Shown here: positions 13,101-22,654 of the stretch, in pieces
Position numbering within the stretch: the stretch's first letter is position 1
Layout: the number at the start of each line of letters is the position of its first letter
Source: Eutrigla gurnardus
Lineage: Eukaryota; Chordata; Actinopteri; Perciformes; Triglidae
NCBI GenBank assembly: GCA_963514095.1
Contig: OY741280.1
Span: 10,169,447 to 10,233,446 of the forward strand
Length of the DNA stretch: 64,000 nucleotides
Direction of reading: 5' to 3'
Translations under genes and position numbers: made by a program
Notes under the pieces: model-generated
What the model saw: only the letters and a program-made list of their open reading frames with translations
What the model was told of the DNA's origin: nothing
The model's database searches: none

Positions 13101-16100
13101 CTATGTGAGAACCTTGGAGAACTGCATCCAGTTTGGAACCCCAGTTCTTTTGGAGAACATCGGAGAGGAACTTGACCCAGTACTTGAACCTGTGTTGCTG
13201 AAGCAGACCTTCAAACAACAGGGCGTGGAGTACATGAAAATAGGGGAGAATATTGTGGAATATTCTAAAGACTTTTTGTTCTACATGACCACTGGACTGC
13301 GAAACCCTCACTACCTCCCAGAGGTGGCTGTCAAAGTCTGTCTGTTGAACTTCATGATAACACCACAAGGCCTACAGGACCAACTTTTAGGGCTTGTGGC
13401 AGCCAAAGAGAAGCCTGACCTGGAAGAGAAGAAGAACCAGCTCATTCTGGAGAGTGCTGCCAACAACAAGCAGCTGAAGGAAATTGAGGATAAGATCTTA
13501 CAAGTGCTTTCCTCCTCTGAGGGCAACATCCTAGAGAATGAGACCGCCATCCATATCCTGTCGTCCTCCAAAATACTCTCTGAGGAGATCTCGGAGAAAC
13601 AAAAAATTGCCAGTGTGACCGAGAAAGAGATTGATGACACACGCATGGGTTACCGTCCTGTGGCTGAGCATTCCTCCATTTTGTTCTTCTGTATCTCAGA
13701 ATTGGCCAACATCGAGCCTATGTACCAATACTCCCTAACCTGGTTCATCAATCTCTACCTGTATTCCATAGCCCAGAGCTTGAAGAGCGATGAAGTAGTG
13801 GAAAGGATCAACAACATTGTCGAGCACTTTACCCTCTGCATCTACAACAATGTGTGCCGCTCGCTTTTTGAAAAGGACAAGCTGCTTTTCTCGCTGTTGC
13901 TCACTGTAGGCATCATGCAGGGTCAAGGCCAGGTGGACGACCAAGTCTGGCGCTTCCTTTTAACGGGTGGCATTGCTTTGGATAACCCTTACCCCAACCC
14001 TGCTCCAGAGTGGCTGTCTGACAAATCGTGGTCTGAAATCGTCAGAGCATCCAAACTACAAAACCTAGGTGGTTTCTTCGATCATGTCCAAGACAATGTC
14101 TCAAAATGGAAGAAGCTCTATGATTCAGGAAAGCCCCATAAGGACCAGTTACCTGACCAGTGGAGTCGGGTAGTGGGGATGGACAGAATGGTAGTAATCA
14201 GGTGCTTCAGGCCAGATAAGATGGTTCCAGCAGTGCAGGATTTCATAGTGGATAACATAGGACAGGCTTATATTGAACCACCCACGTTCGACCTGGCAGG
14301 GAGTTACAAAGACTCCAACTGCTGCTCTCCCCTCATCTTTGTGTTGTCACCAGGATCTGATCCAACTGCAGGTGATCAAAGCATTGTGACCTTTGGATCA
14401 GAAGTGACCTGTGCTTTAGTCTGTAATACAGTATTGTTTTCTTTCTTCAGGTCTGCTGAAGTTTGCTGATGACCTAGAAATGGGGGGAAGTAAGACCCAA
14501 ACCATTTCTCTCGGACAGGGACAAGGACCCATAGCAGCTCAGATGATTGAAAAGGCCATCAAAGAGGGTACCTGGGTGGTGCTGCAGAACTGCCACTTGG
14601 CCACCAGCTGGATGCCTGCTCTGGACAGGATCTGTGAGGAAAACATCACCCCAGAGAACACACACTCTAACTTTAGGTAACGCTACGCTACTCTGTGAGT
14701 TTAACTTAAACATGGTCTTGCATGGAGAAGACGATAAAGAGTTTTTTTTCTTCTCCCCAGGTTGTGGTTAACCAGTTACCCATCTGACAAGTTCCCAGTC
14801 AGTATCTTGCAGAATGGGCTGAAGATGACTAATGAGCCTCCTAAAGGAATAAGAGCCAACCTGTTGCGCTCCTACCTGAGTCACCCCATCTCTGACCCTG
14901 ATTTCTTTGACAGCTCCAAGAAACAGGTCATTTGGCAGAAGTTCTTGTTTGGTCTCACCTTCTTCCATGCTGTGGTACAGGAGAGGAGGAGCTTTGGACC
15001 ATTGGGTGAGACCTCTGTTTGACCCTTGTTTTTTTTAATCATTTCTGTAAAGTGTTTTTTATTTTTAAATATATGTAATTGTGTCATAATTTTTTATTGT
15101 GTCATAATTTTTTATTTATGTATAAAAAAAACCTGTTGCTTTTGTCCGTTTTGTCTCAGGCTGGAATATTCCCTATGAGTTTAATGAGTCTGACCTGAGG
15201 ATCAGTATGAGGCAGATCCAGATGTTCCTGGATGAGTATGATGAGGTTCCACTGGAGGCTCTCACATACCTTACAGGTGAAAAATCAACAGTTGTTGACA
15301 CAGTAGGACATTAATTATATTGCAGATATAAAATGTGCATACAATAAAACATCTCAATAAACATCACAATAATCTGCCAGGAAGTCCAGTATTTGCTTTA
15401 ATGAACTCTTTTTCTTCTCAGGCGAGTGTAACTACGGTGGCAGGGTGACAGATGACAAAGACAGGCGTCTGCTGATGTCCCTGCTGTCCATCTACTACAG
15501 TTGGGACCTGATAGAGCAGGAGGGCTACCACCTGTGTGAGGGAGATCTTTATTATGTCCCGGCTCATGGCCTGCATCAGGTACTGTCTGAGCTCTAGTCA
15601 ATTTATTGATGACATCAAAGGTTATTGTATGTTATTATTATGCTGGGCACAAACAGGATTTAATAGCATGGCTCAAGACGCATGGAGATGTAAGGTAAAA
15701 CAGTCTCGGTATGCCCGAGATCAGTCAGCCTGGTAAACAAAGCATGCAAGGGTGAGGTGAAATCACAGTCCAAGGCAAAACAGGCAAGATTTAAAAACAC
15801 TAGACAACAGACAAGAAAGAATGCACATCAGGGGCGAGACAGAAAAGGGAAACTGGCGGTAAACACACATGGGCAGGAAGTGGAAATTCTGAAACGATAG
15901 GAGAGGTAAGTAACAATAAAGCAGGAAGCACAAAGACGGAAATAGAAATGACAATACTGTGATGTGAAGGAGTGTGTCAATTAAAGAAGTACAGGCTTTG
16001 CATTTCAAATAAACACAACAGCAGCACATTTCACTGATTGCCCAGTAGAGGATTAATGAGTTACTTTAATGAAACGTCATCATGTCTGGCCTCGGGGGCA

Positions 16101-17810
16101 CCGTGTTGAAGATCGCTGCTGTAACTCAAGTACTTTAATCATCCTATCTGATAAATTAAACTTACTTACTACTTCTTTTCTTTCTTTATTCCAGGTGTAT
16201 GTTAACTACATTCGCAGTCTTCCAATTTGTGCCGACCCCTGTGTGTTTGGACTTCATAGCAACGCTGACATCACAAAGGATAATCAAGAGACTAATCAGC
16301 TCCTGGATGGAGTACTGCTGACTCTGCCCAGGCAGACGGGTGGCGGGGCTAAGTCTCCGCAGGTCTGTTATCTGAAGCACTCAGACTCTCTCAGCTTATG
16401 CACTACATGCAAACTTGATGACTTATATTCATGCTTTGTGTTGTTGCCTTTTTGTGTTTTAGGAAGTAGTAGATGAGCTTGCAGAGGACATTCTGTCCAA
16501 GCTGCCAGCAGACTTTGACATGCAAATTGTGATGGATAAATACCCAGTCATGTATGAGGAGTCCATGAATACTGTTCTGAGGCAGGAAATAATCCGTTTT
16601 AACAGGTAATAACAACTTGTGCTGCTATGAAATTAAATATTCATGTTGGACATGCATTGATCAGACTCAAAATTAGTAATTGATGACATTTATCTCCCCT
16701 CTTGACAGACTCACTCAGGTGGTGCGCGTCAGCTTGGTAAACATCTGCAAAGCTTTGAAGGGCCAGATCGTCATGTCTGCCGAACTTGAGAGTGTCTTCA
16801 ACAGCATGCTCGTGGGCAAGGTGCCCGCTATGTGGGCAGCCAAGTCATACCCCTCTCTCAAGCCAATGGGGAGCTACGTGACTGATCTCTTAGCCCGGCT
16901 GCAGTTCCTGCAAGTAAGCATTATGATTGTTGTGAATCAGGCAGCCCTTGAGTGATGGCAATTTATTAGAATATGACTAGTAAGATTAATGAAGCACATA
17001 CTAAATGGTTCAAGTCCAATAGTATATATTTACAGTCAGGAAAATTGTTAGAATTAGCAGAATTAATATAATATTTAAAATGAATATATTATATTAGGAT
17101 CATAGTAAAGCAACACTGGCTGTATACAGAATGGATTAAATTGTGTATTTTTAAGAAATATATAAAAGTACCGATGCATTTTCTTGGATGTCTGTCTCAA
17201 CAGGATTGGATAGATAATGGCCCACCGACAGTCTTCTGGCTCTCTGGCTTCTACTTCACCCAGTCATTTCTTACTGGCGTGGCTCAAAATTTTGCCAGGA
17301 AGTACACCATCCCCATAGACTTCATTGGCTTTGAATTTGAGGCATGTAATGTAATTTTTTCTAACCTTTCTCAGTGTTATCGGTCATATTCAGTCATGAT
17401 AATCAAATCCTAATATGCATATATAGGGTTGATATTCATGCTCAGTTTTCTTTCAGGTAACCCAAGAGGAGACCCATATGGATGAGAAGCCAGAGGATGG
17501 GGCCTATGTTAAGGGCCTTTTCATGGAGGGAGCACGTTGGGACAGAGAGAAGATGGTTATTGGAGAGTCCCTCCCCAAGATCCTCTTTGACTCTTTACCC
17601 ATCATCAAGCTCAAACCGGGAGAAATGGCCAAGTTTAAAAATGAAAACATCTACTTTTGTCCGGTTTACAAAACCAGCGCCCGCAGAGGGACCTTGTCCA
17701 CCACTGGACACTCCACCAACTACGTCCTGTCCATCACGCTGCCCTCTGACAAGCCACAGAAACACTGGGTTAACCGTGGTGTGGCATGCCTCTGCCAGCT
17801 GGATGACTAA
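214..17810 (+). CDS. dnah7: Axonemal dynein heavy chain (DNAH7-type), 3'-terminal 47 coding exons, partial at 5' end
   Basis: This is the motor subunit of a ciliary or flagellar inner-arm dynein, which uses ATP to slide doublet microtubules. The visible part gives 3,320 residues. Phase is continuous through 47 exons joined at AG/GT sites, with one probable GC donor. Four P-loops (AAA1-AAA4), the stalk with its microtubule-binding tip, AAA5-AAA6 and the C-terminal domain occur in the order of the family. The chain ends in ...ACLCQLDD and a TAA at 17808-17810. Human DNAH7 is about 4,020 aa, so roughly 700 N-terminal residues lie left of the window. A possible polyadenylation signal, ATTAAA, is at 17842-17847. 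The dynein assignment is certain. The choice of DNAH7 over its paralogues DNAH12 and DNAH3 rests on remembered similarity, notably the FEFEVT and PEDGAY stretches near the end, and could be wrong. Exon positions are given in the block entries. Confidence 0.93.
4279..6413 (+). other. dnah7: dnah7 exons 13-18: AAA1, the main ATPase site
   Basis: Exons read at 4279-4477, 4654-4762, 4900-5013, 5695-5871, 6023-6114 and 6194-6413. The Walker A motif GPAGTGKT is at 4700-4723 and the Walker B ACFDEFNRI ends exon 15. The sensor segment SVFITMNPGYAGRAELPDNLK ends exon 16, and the GEISLYSMGF segment follows in exon 17. All residues expected for ATP hydrolysis at the principal site are present. The 681-bp intron before exon 16 is unusual: its acceptor is preceded by a TG repeat (5673-5689) and it carries a dispersed teleost motif at about 5050-5104. 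Confidence 0.92.
5050..5104 (+). repeat. Dispersed teleost element in dnah7 intron 15
   Basis: TTACATTTAGGTCATTTAGC followed by AGACGCTTTTGTCCAAAGTG. The same word occurs in reverse orientation at 42359-42403. It is a familiar recurrent element of fish introns and flanks. Confidence 0.7.
6516..8409 (+). other. dnah7: dnah7 exons 19-25: AAA2 module
   Basis: Exons read at 6516-6650, 6812-6923, 7069-7310, 7538-7638, 7738-7843, 7965-8094 and 8182-8409. The AAA2 P-loop reads GDPLGGKT (6854-6877), the form usual for this structural, nucleotide-binding module. The Walker-B-like stretch QWIIFDGPIDAVWIENMN follows in exon 21, and ETADLEQASPATVSRCGM joins exons 22 and 23. Exon 25 carries the long insert region with WTVGGTISGDSR. 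Introns here are mostly 85-230 bp, typical of a compact fish genome. Confidence 0.91.
8511..9963 (+). other. dnah7: dnah7 exons 26-31: AAA3 module
   Basis: Exons read at 8511-8608, 8695-8989, 9084-9263, 9353-9476, 9575-9731 and 9820-9963. The AAA3 Walker A motif GPTGTGKS is at 8788-8811. The Walker B CIVYVDDLNMP is split across exons 27 and 28. The sensor stretch MGPPGGGKNDITGRFTRH joins exons 28 and 29. AAA3 is the regulatory nucleotide site of dynein in the family, and all key residues are present here. Confidence 0.91.
10113..11029 (+). other. dnah7: dnah7 exons 32-33: AAA4 module
   Basis: Exons read at 10113-10779 and 10864-11029. The AAA4 P-loop is GIGGSGRQS (10386-10412), the variant with R-Q in place of K-T/S that is normal for axonemal heavy chains. 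The Walker-B-like LVFLFNDSQIKDEAMLEDI and the stretch LNTGDVPNLFAADE follow. Exon 33 holds AMSPIGDAFRNRLRMFPSL and INCCTIDWFHAWP, a strongly conserved family signature. The exon 33 donor is taken as ATGGA/gtaagg, which preserves the frame into exon 34. Confidence 0.93.
11135..12637 (+). other. dnah7: dnah7 exons 34-37: stalk coiled coil and microtubule-binding domain
   Basis: Exons read at 11135-11351, 11443-11625, 11796-11994 and 12124-12637. Exons 34-35 encode the ascending coiled coil (RRHNYVTPTSYLELI, then a heptad-rich EAAAAAQAIK segment). The tip, with NPPGLVKLVMESICVMKG and KNVSSACEGLCKWVRAME, is the microtubule-binding domain. The descending coiled coil closes with LIGGLGGEKDRWTEAAKLLG. 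This region couples ATP state in the ring to track binding. Confidence 0.92.
12744..15005 (+). other. dnah7: dnah7 exons 38-40: AAA5 and AAA6
   Basis: Exons read at 12744-14371, 14451-14676 and 14761-15005. Exon 38 is 1,628 bp, by far the longest coding exon of the gene. It carries AAA5 (IAGLPVDSFSTDNGIIV, MIDPQGQANKWIKNMEK) and the ring-to-ring linker GYRPVAEHSSILFFCISEL. AAA6 begins at RPDKMVPAVQDFIVDN, with SPLIFVLSPGSDPTAGLL crossing into exon 39 and TQTISLGQGQGPIA and GTWVVLQNCHLA after it. Exon 40 has SYPSDKFPVSILQNGLKMTN and the FHAVVQERRSFGPLGW segment. Confidence 0.93.
15160..17810 (+). other. dnah7: dnah7 exons 41-47: C-terminal domain and stop
   Basis: Exons read at 15160-15276, 15422-15579, 16195-16362, 16463-16605, 16709-16913, 17204-17341 and 17457-17810. 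Signatures include GECNYGGRVTDDKDRRLL, FGLHSNADITKDNQETNQLL, LVGKVPAMWAAKSYPSLKP and KTSARRGTLSTTGHSTNYVL. The domain closes the motor ring on one face. The exon 46 donor is most likely a GC at 17342-17343. A GT donor nine bases further also keeps the frame and would add Ala-Cys-Asn. Confidence 0.92.
15580..16194 (+). other. dnah7: dnah7 intron 42
   Basis: A 615-bp intron between exons ending at 15579 and starting at 16195. Purine-rich sequence from about 15650 to 15960 has no recognisable exon or repeat family. Confidence 0.7.
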
Positions 17811-20560
17811 GAACTAGCATCACCTTAGGAAATATTTTACTATTAAAAAACTGTATATGCCAAAGAAAGTGTATGTGTTTTTATGTCAGAGTAGCACAGG
17901 TGTAAACAGACATGTAGAGGTTTAAAGTGTCGTGTTGTCAGGTGATGCGATAGATTGGTGCATAGAGATAACATGGAGATAAAATCTACAAAACAATTTA
18001 CTCCTAAAGTTTAAAACTAAACCTCGGTTGACAATATATCCTCTGTGCTACACAACAAACATATTGTGTGCTTATTTTATATTTACAGTGTTTTATACTG
18101 ACTCAAAGGGACTTGATTGGTAAAAGATAATGAAAAGAGCTGCCTATTTGTATATCGTTCTTTTGTTTCAGAATGGGAGGTGGATTATTACAAAGATGTA
18201 TTACTTGATAATATAGACAACAATGTCAAAACAACCGAAGTGAAGTGTGTTCTGATGGCAATCACTAGATGGCAGCAAAGTCAAATCAGTATTCCACATG
18301 TGTCCAAACCCACAATTAGAATGTCTGCTTCATCCTCAGTGAGATAAAGTCTTGAAGCTTTTATATATGGCTTCGTATAGTCATGCAGCCAAACAGTGCA
18401 GATGTGGTCTTAATTGTGAAACAATACCAATGCCAGAATGTGTGGGCAGGAGTGCTTCCATAATGAAACACTAAACATGTCTCATCTCCCGCCCTGAAGA
18501 GTGTCGAGATTAATATTTGTATGCAAATCAAGAGTAAAGCCGGTGTGCCTCGCCATCACTTACTGAGGTCTGGCTTGGAGCGGGATTTTCTGTACTGACA
18601 AGCAGATTCATGCCTTCATTATGAAATTCCGTACAGATTTAATGTTGTTCTCTGCACACAGGCCGCACAACACACCATGCCGCAAATCATCCCGATGGAA
18701 TTATAATTCAACCAAACTTCCGGGAAAGAAATGTGCTTACCTTTAAATCCCCAGTGGTATAGTTACTCGACTATCAGTGTAGAGCAGATAATTGGTGAGT
18801 GATGCTGCCTGCATGTGTTGATGTCAGCATTGCTTGATGCACTCTGTAGTCGTGGGTTCAAAAGTAATTGATCTGATATCTAAATTCAGCTGATGCATCA
18901 AAAGCCACCTCAGTTTATTGTGCATAAAATACTGCAGCATTTAATGTATGTATGTATTAAGTATTGCAGCTCCAAACCGACAAATGCTTCTGACGTCACT
19001 TGTGTCATGCGACGCTAGTTGTGCATCTCCAGCATCCCACCTGTACAAAAGGGAACCTCGAAAGTGGTGACCTTGGACTTCAGTCTGATTCCCACGCCGG
19101 TTTAATCCGGATCTCAAAACAGTGCGGCGGCCCCTATCTAGTCCCCTCAGGCCTTTAGAAGCTAATGTGTGAATGTCCTCCAGAGAAAAGCACCCTGGAA
19201 AGCTTGATGACCATTTCCCTTTAATGAAAATGAGCCCTGCTAGACGGGAACAAGACACAGATGTCCTCCAACATTTTATGAGGGACCTCTGCATCTTCAG
19301 TATTACATTACAGAAATGTCTACTTCGGTTATCTCGGCAAGGACAGCCAGCTTTTATTGGAGTCACTAAATTATGTTAATGTTGAGCTGATAATGAAATT
19401 AAAAAACATCCTGTCTTTTCCGATAAGTTTCCATTAAACGATGAACTCTATGTGAAACTGGGTTTTCTTAAGGGGGAATTACACAGAAAATGGAGTGAAC
19501 TATAATCACATAAATCACACAACACATTGTTTTTTTCCCCAGTGATTGTGGCACAGACCTTGATTTGTGCAACTATTGGCGTAACTCTGTTTCAACAAGC
19601 AAAAGCATTTCAGCAATTTAGAGCGTGGTGTTTGTCTTGCAGAGTCATGGCAGCATTGCAGTTCAGGGAACAGTAATATACCTAAAGGACCTGGATGCAC
19701 TGCTCTCTGTGTATACTTTCTGTTGTGAGAAATGTACTTCTATTAGTTACCTTCTGGGCAAAAAATAGAGGTGAATTTGTTCATTTTATTTGGCGTTTAC
19801 CCTTGAGGAAGGCATCTTGGCATCTATCACTGAGTAATGCAACACAATGTCCCCCAGAATCCTTGAGGAAAATCCATGACCTTGATTTCAATTGAATATG
19901 AGGGACAGTTGATGGTGGTCTACTGTGTCTTCAGGTCTCCAAAGGACTGTCTCTAAAGTGCACAGCAGAAAAGAATGCTAATTTGAGTGCAAGTCTAAAC
20001 TGGGAACAATACCTTGACAATCACTTATATCTCAGAAGGATGATCATGATTTCATGCCAAGTAATTAATAAAGTCTGCAGTTATTAGTGTCAATAAGTGA
20101 TTCATTTAGTTTAGTTTTTTATTAAGTCTGCAGTTACAAATATAGTTAAGAGGATTTTGATGATCAGATTTGAAGTAATAAATGTTAATAAGTCCTTAAT
20201 GAAGGGTTTAATTATCAGGACTTAAATTCAAAATATGAATCAGTGACTAATAAAGGTTTTCATCATAAGTATGCAGTTACAAATGTTTAAACGTAGGCTA
20301 ATTGATTAAATGTTTTAATTGTCAGAAATCTGTTAAGCATGCATTTGTAGATGTTAAAAGTATTTAGTGGGCATAAATCTGTCGTATAAACTAAATAATC
20401 TAAACTTTCAAATCAATTACAGAGAGGTTTCTCAACCTGGCAACCCAAAAAGTTGATCTAATTAATGGACTGTAACAAGGATAAGTATAGCCCTGTAGTC
20501 AACAGTTGCACCCAAAACCACACTTGGTTGCCTGAGGCAGAGAAGTAAAGCTCCGTCCGC
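17811..20560. other. Intergenic gap between dnah7 and plcl2, no supported gene
   Basis: This holds the dynein 3' UTR at its left edge (ATTAAA at 17842). Beyond that I see no exon with recognisable protein similarity. The longest open stretches (18941-19366 minus, 141 codons) show no domain and no splice partner. An AT-rich stretch at about 20070-20400 repeats a CTGCAGTTA/ATGCAGTTACAAAT word three times with poor conservation. A truncated MITE end sits at 20434-20454. The GC content rises sharply from about 20555, where the plcl2 promoter begins. Confidence 0.6.
20434..20454. repeat. Solo terminal-inverted-repeat end of a MITE
   Basis: This is an AACCTGGCAACCC stretch followed by AAAAAGTT. 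It matches the right terminal inverted repeat of the complete element at 61277-61494 except for one extra A. No matching left end is found within a few hundred bases, so it looks like a truncated or decayed copy. Confidence 0.55.
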
Positions 20561-20956
20561 CCACCAGTCTGACGGGCGGGGTGACTGACGATGACGGCCT
20601 GATTAGCTCTCACGAACCCGGCGATGAAGACCGGAGCGCGGCGGAGAGACAGACAGGGAGGACAGCGGGAGCCGGTTTGGATGTAGGCGAGACGTCGTCA
20701 CGGTGTGTGTGTGTGCGTTGTTCCGTAGCGCGGCGTGAACAGGATTTAGATTTGGCCGGCGGCGGAGGAGGAGCACTCAGCCTCCGTAGCAGCATGTGCA
20801 TTTCCTGAACGCAAGCGCACATCCAGCAGCCAGCGCGGAGATGCGTTGAGTGTCGGCGGCGGACGTCTGGAAGGTGTCGGTCACTGCTGTCGCTCAGCTG
20901 TCTCCTGCTGTCAGTGCGTGCGCGCGCGTGTGCGCGTGCGTGCAGGAGGAAGACCT

Positions 20957-21011
<55 letters not shown>

Positions 21012-21163
21012 GGGGAAGTTTTCTTTTCGCACGATCGCCTGACTTCACACGATGGCACGCCTGATTCCGCGGCCACCGCTGTCGCGTCCGGGGCCCCGCC
21101 GCGTCCAACGCATCTGAGGAATCACCGAGAAAAGACAACAACAACAACAACAAAAGTGTCACC
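20560..21163 (+). promoter_or_regulatory. plcl2: CpG-rich promoter and 5' UTR of plcl2
   Basis: Base composition changes abruptly from AT-rich to CpG-rich at about 20555 and stays so through the first coding exon, the pattern of a vertebrate CpG-island promoter. No TATA box is evident. A (GA) run at 20960-21008 lies about 155 bp before the start codon. Several upstream ATGs (for example 20846 and 20850) open frames that would matter only if transcription starts before them; the true transcription start cannot be read from sequence alone. Confidence 0.65.
20960..21008 (+). repeat. (GA)n microsatellite in the plcl2 5' region
   Basis: This is an uninterrupted GA dinucleotide run of about 49 bp in the CpG-rich region upstream of the plcl2 start codon. 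It may lie in the promoter or the 5' UTR. Confidence 0.95.
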
Positions 21164-22595
21164 ATGGCTGATTTTGGAGAGAACAAGAGCGCCGTCGGTC
21201 CACCGGTTGCTGGCTGGAAAGCTGCGTCAGGAGGAGCCGGAGCGAGCCTGGAGACGCACCGAGGAGAGCCGGTGTCGAACGGAAACTGCAGCGTGTCAGA
21301 CACCGTGAGGAGGGTCCAACACGAGTCCGGCTGCGAGTCCCCGACGTGGGAGAGCGCGGGTTCAGATGCAGCCTCCAAACCGATCCCTCGACGCAGCAGT
21401 CTGATCAAGGTAGGCCGTCGTTTCTAGCAGGGTGGGGGGGACACGGAGCATCTTGCTAAGAAACACAAGAGGAAAAACAGTGTAAAATAAAACATGCATG
21501 CAAACTGTTGCCCGTCCATGACAGAGCTCAACGAACGTGCAATAAATCCATCGAGATGATGATAAAGTAGGATATCACGGTTACTTTAATTACATGCAAA
21601 CACATGAATGTTATGCTATACCATGGAATTAAATAAAATCAAACAAAGTCAGTTTAAAAGCACTAGTGAGTTGTACATAAATAGATGTGGTGACCAAATA
21701 AACATACCTAAACACAGCCCCCCCTAACACCTGCCTACTACCTGGAAATAAACAGTTAATACTTTTGCTTTGCTTCCTGTCAGCTTCCTCTCCATCTGTG
21801 TAACTACCTCATCTCCCTCACATTTCAATGCTGTTGAAGGGATTTAGATACATTTAGACCCCATGCCTCGACTGAGACCTCACTGATCTCCAAATCATTA
21901 AAAAAAAAACACTACATTTCAGAGCTTTTCACTCATGTGTCATCTAGGGTTGATATGTGCCGGGGAGGCTTTGATCCATTCACAGACTACACCAGGCAAT
22001 GTCACTTGTTAGCACTCCATCAGCCGGAGAGGAGGAGGAACTAACAAGTGAAAGCACCTGCTGTCGTCTCAGAAATTGCCTTCCCTCCGCCCCACGTGGG
22101 TCACAGTTGAATGCCCTGTTCAATTAACCCCACTGCCTACACTGATCTGAACTCACATGTCAAATTTATTTGCGTAAAACATCCGACGCCGATAGCAAAC
22201 AGTTAAAGTTGCTGTGGTTATTTCCCCCTCGAAAGGCATTTCAAGTACTTAAAAACTCATCCACTGACTTTGTGCGCTCATGTTTTGAGCCTTGGGCACG
22301 TGGAATGTCTTATATCGATCTCTAGTTGCTGCTTGTCTGCAGAGCTACTGCCTGTAAAGACACGATTATTCAAACATGGCTTCATCTGCGTCTGATTGGC
22401 TCCCACTCTGCAAGACAGGAAGCTGGCCAGTTGGCCAATTTCCTCACAAGGTTCATGTTGCAATATTGCTATTAAGTCATAAGCAGTTGGAGATGACACA
22501 TAACTTTCACCTAAACACACACACATACGAATGTTCCTCACTCCCTTAAACACACACACAAACACACACACATACGAATGTTCCTCACTTCCTTG

Positions 22596-22654
<59 letters not shown>

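Noticed and set aside
14372..14450. Read-through of dnah7 exon 38 into the next intron
   Set aside because: The frame stays open past 14371, but the conserved join DPTAG-LLKFADDL requires splicing at 14371/14451, with good donor and acceptor sequences.
18941..19366. 141-codon minus-strand frame between dnah7 and plcl2
   Set aside because: No recognisable motif, no plausible splice partners and no CpG or promoter signal. A chance frame is the simplest reading.
20610..21408. Minus-strand frames of 140-150 codons with Ser-Leu repeats
   Set aside because: They arise from the (GA)n array and the CpG-rich first exon of plcl2.
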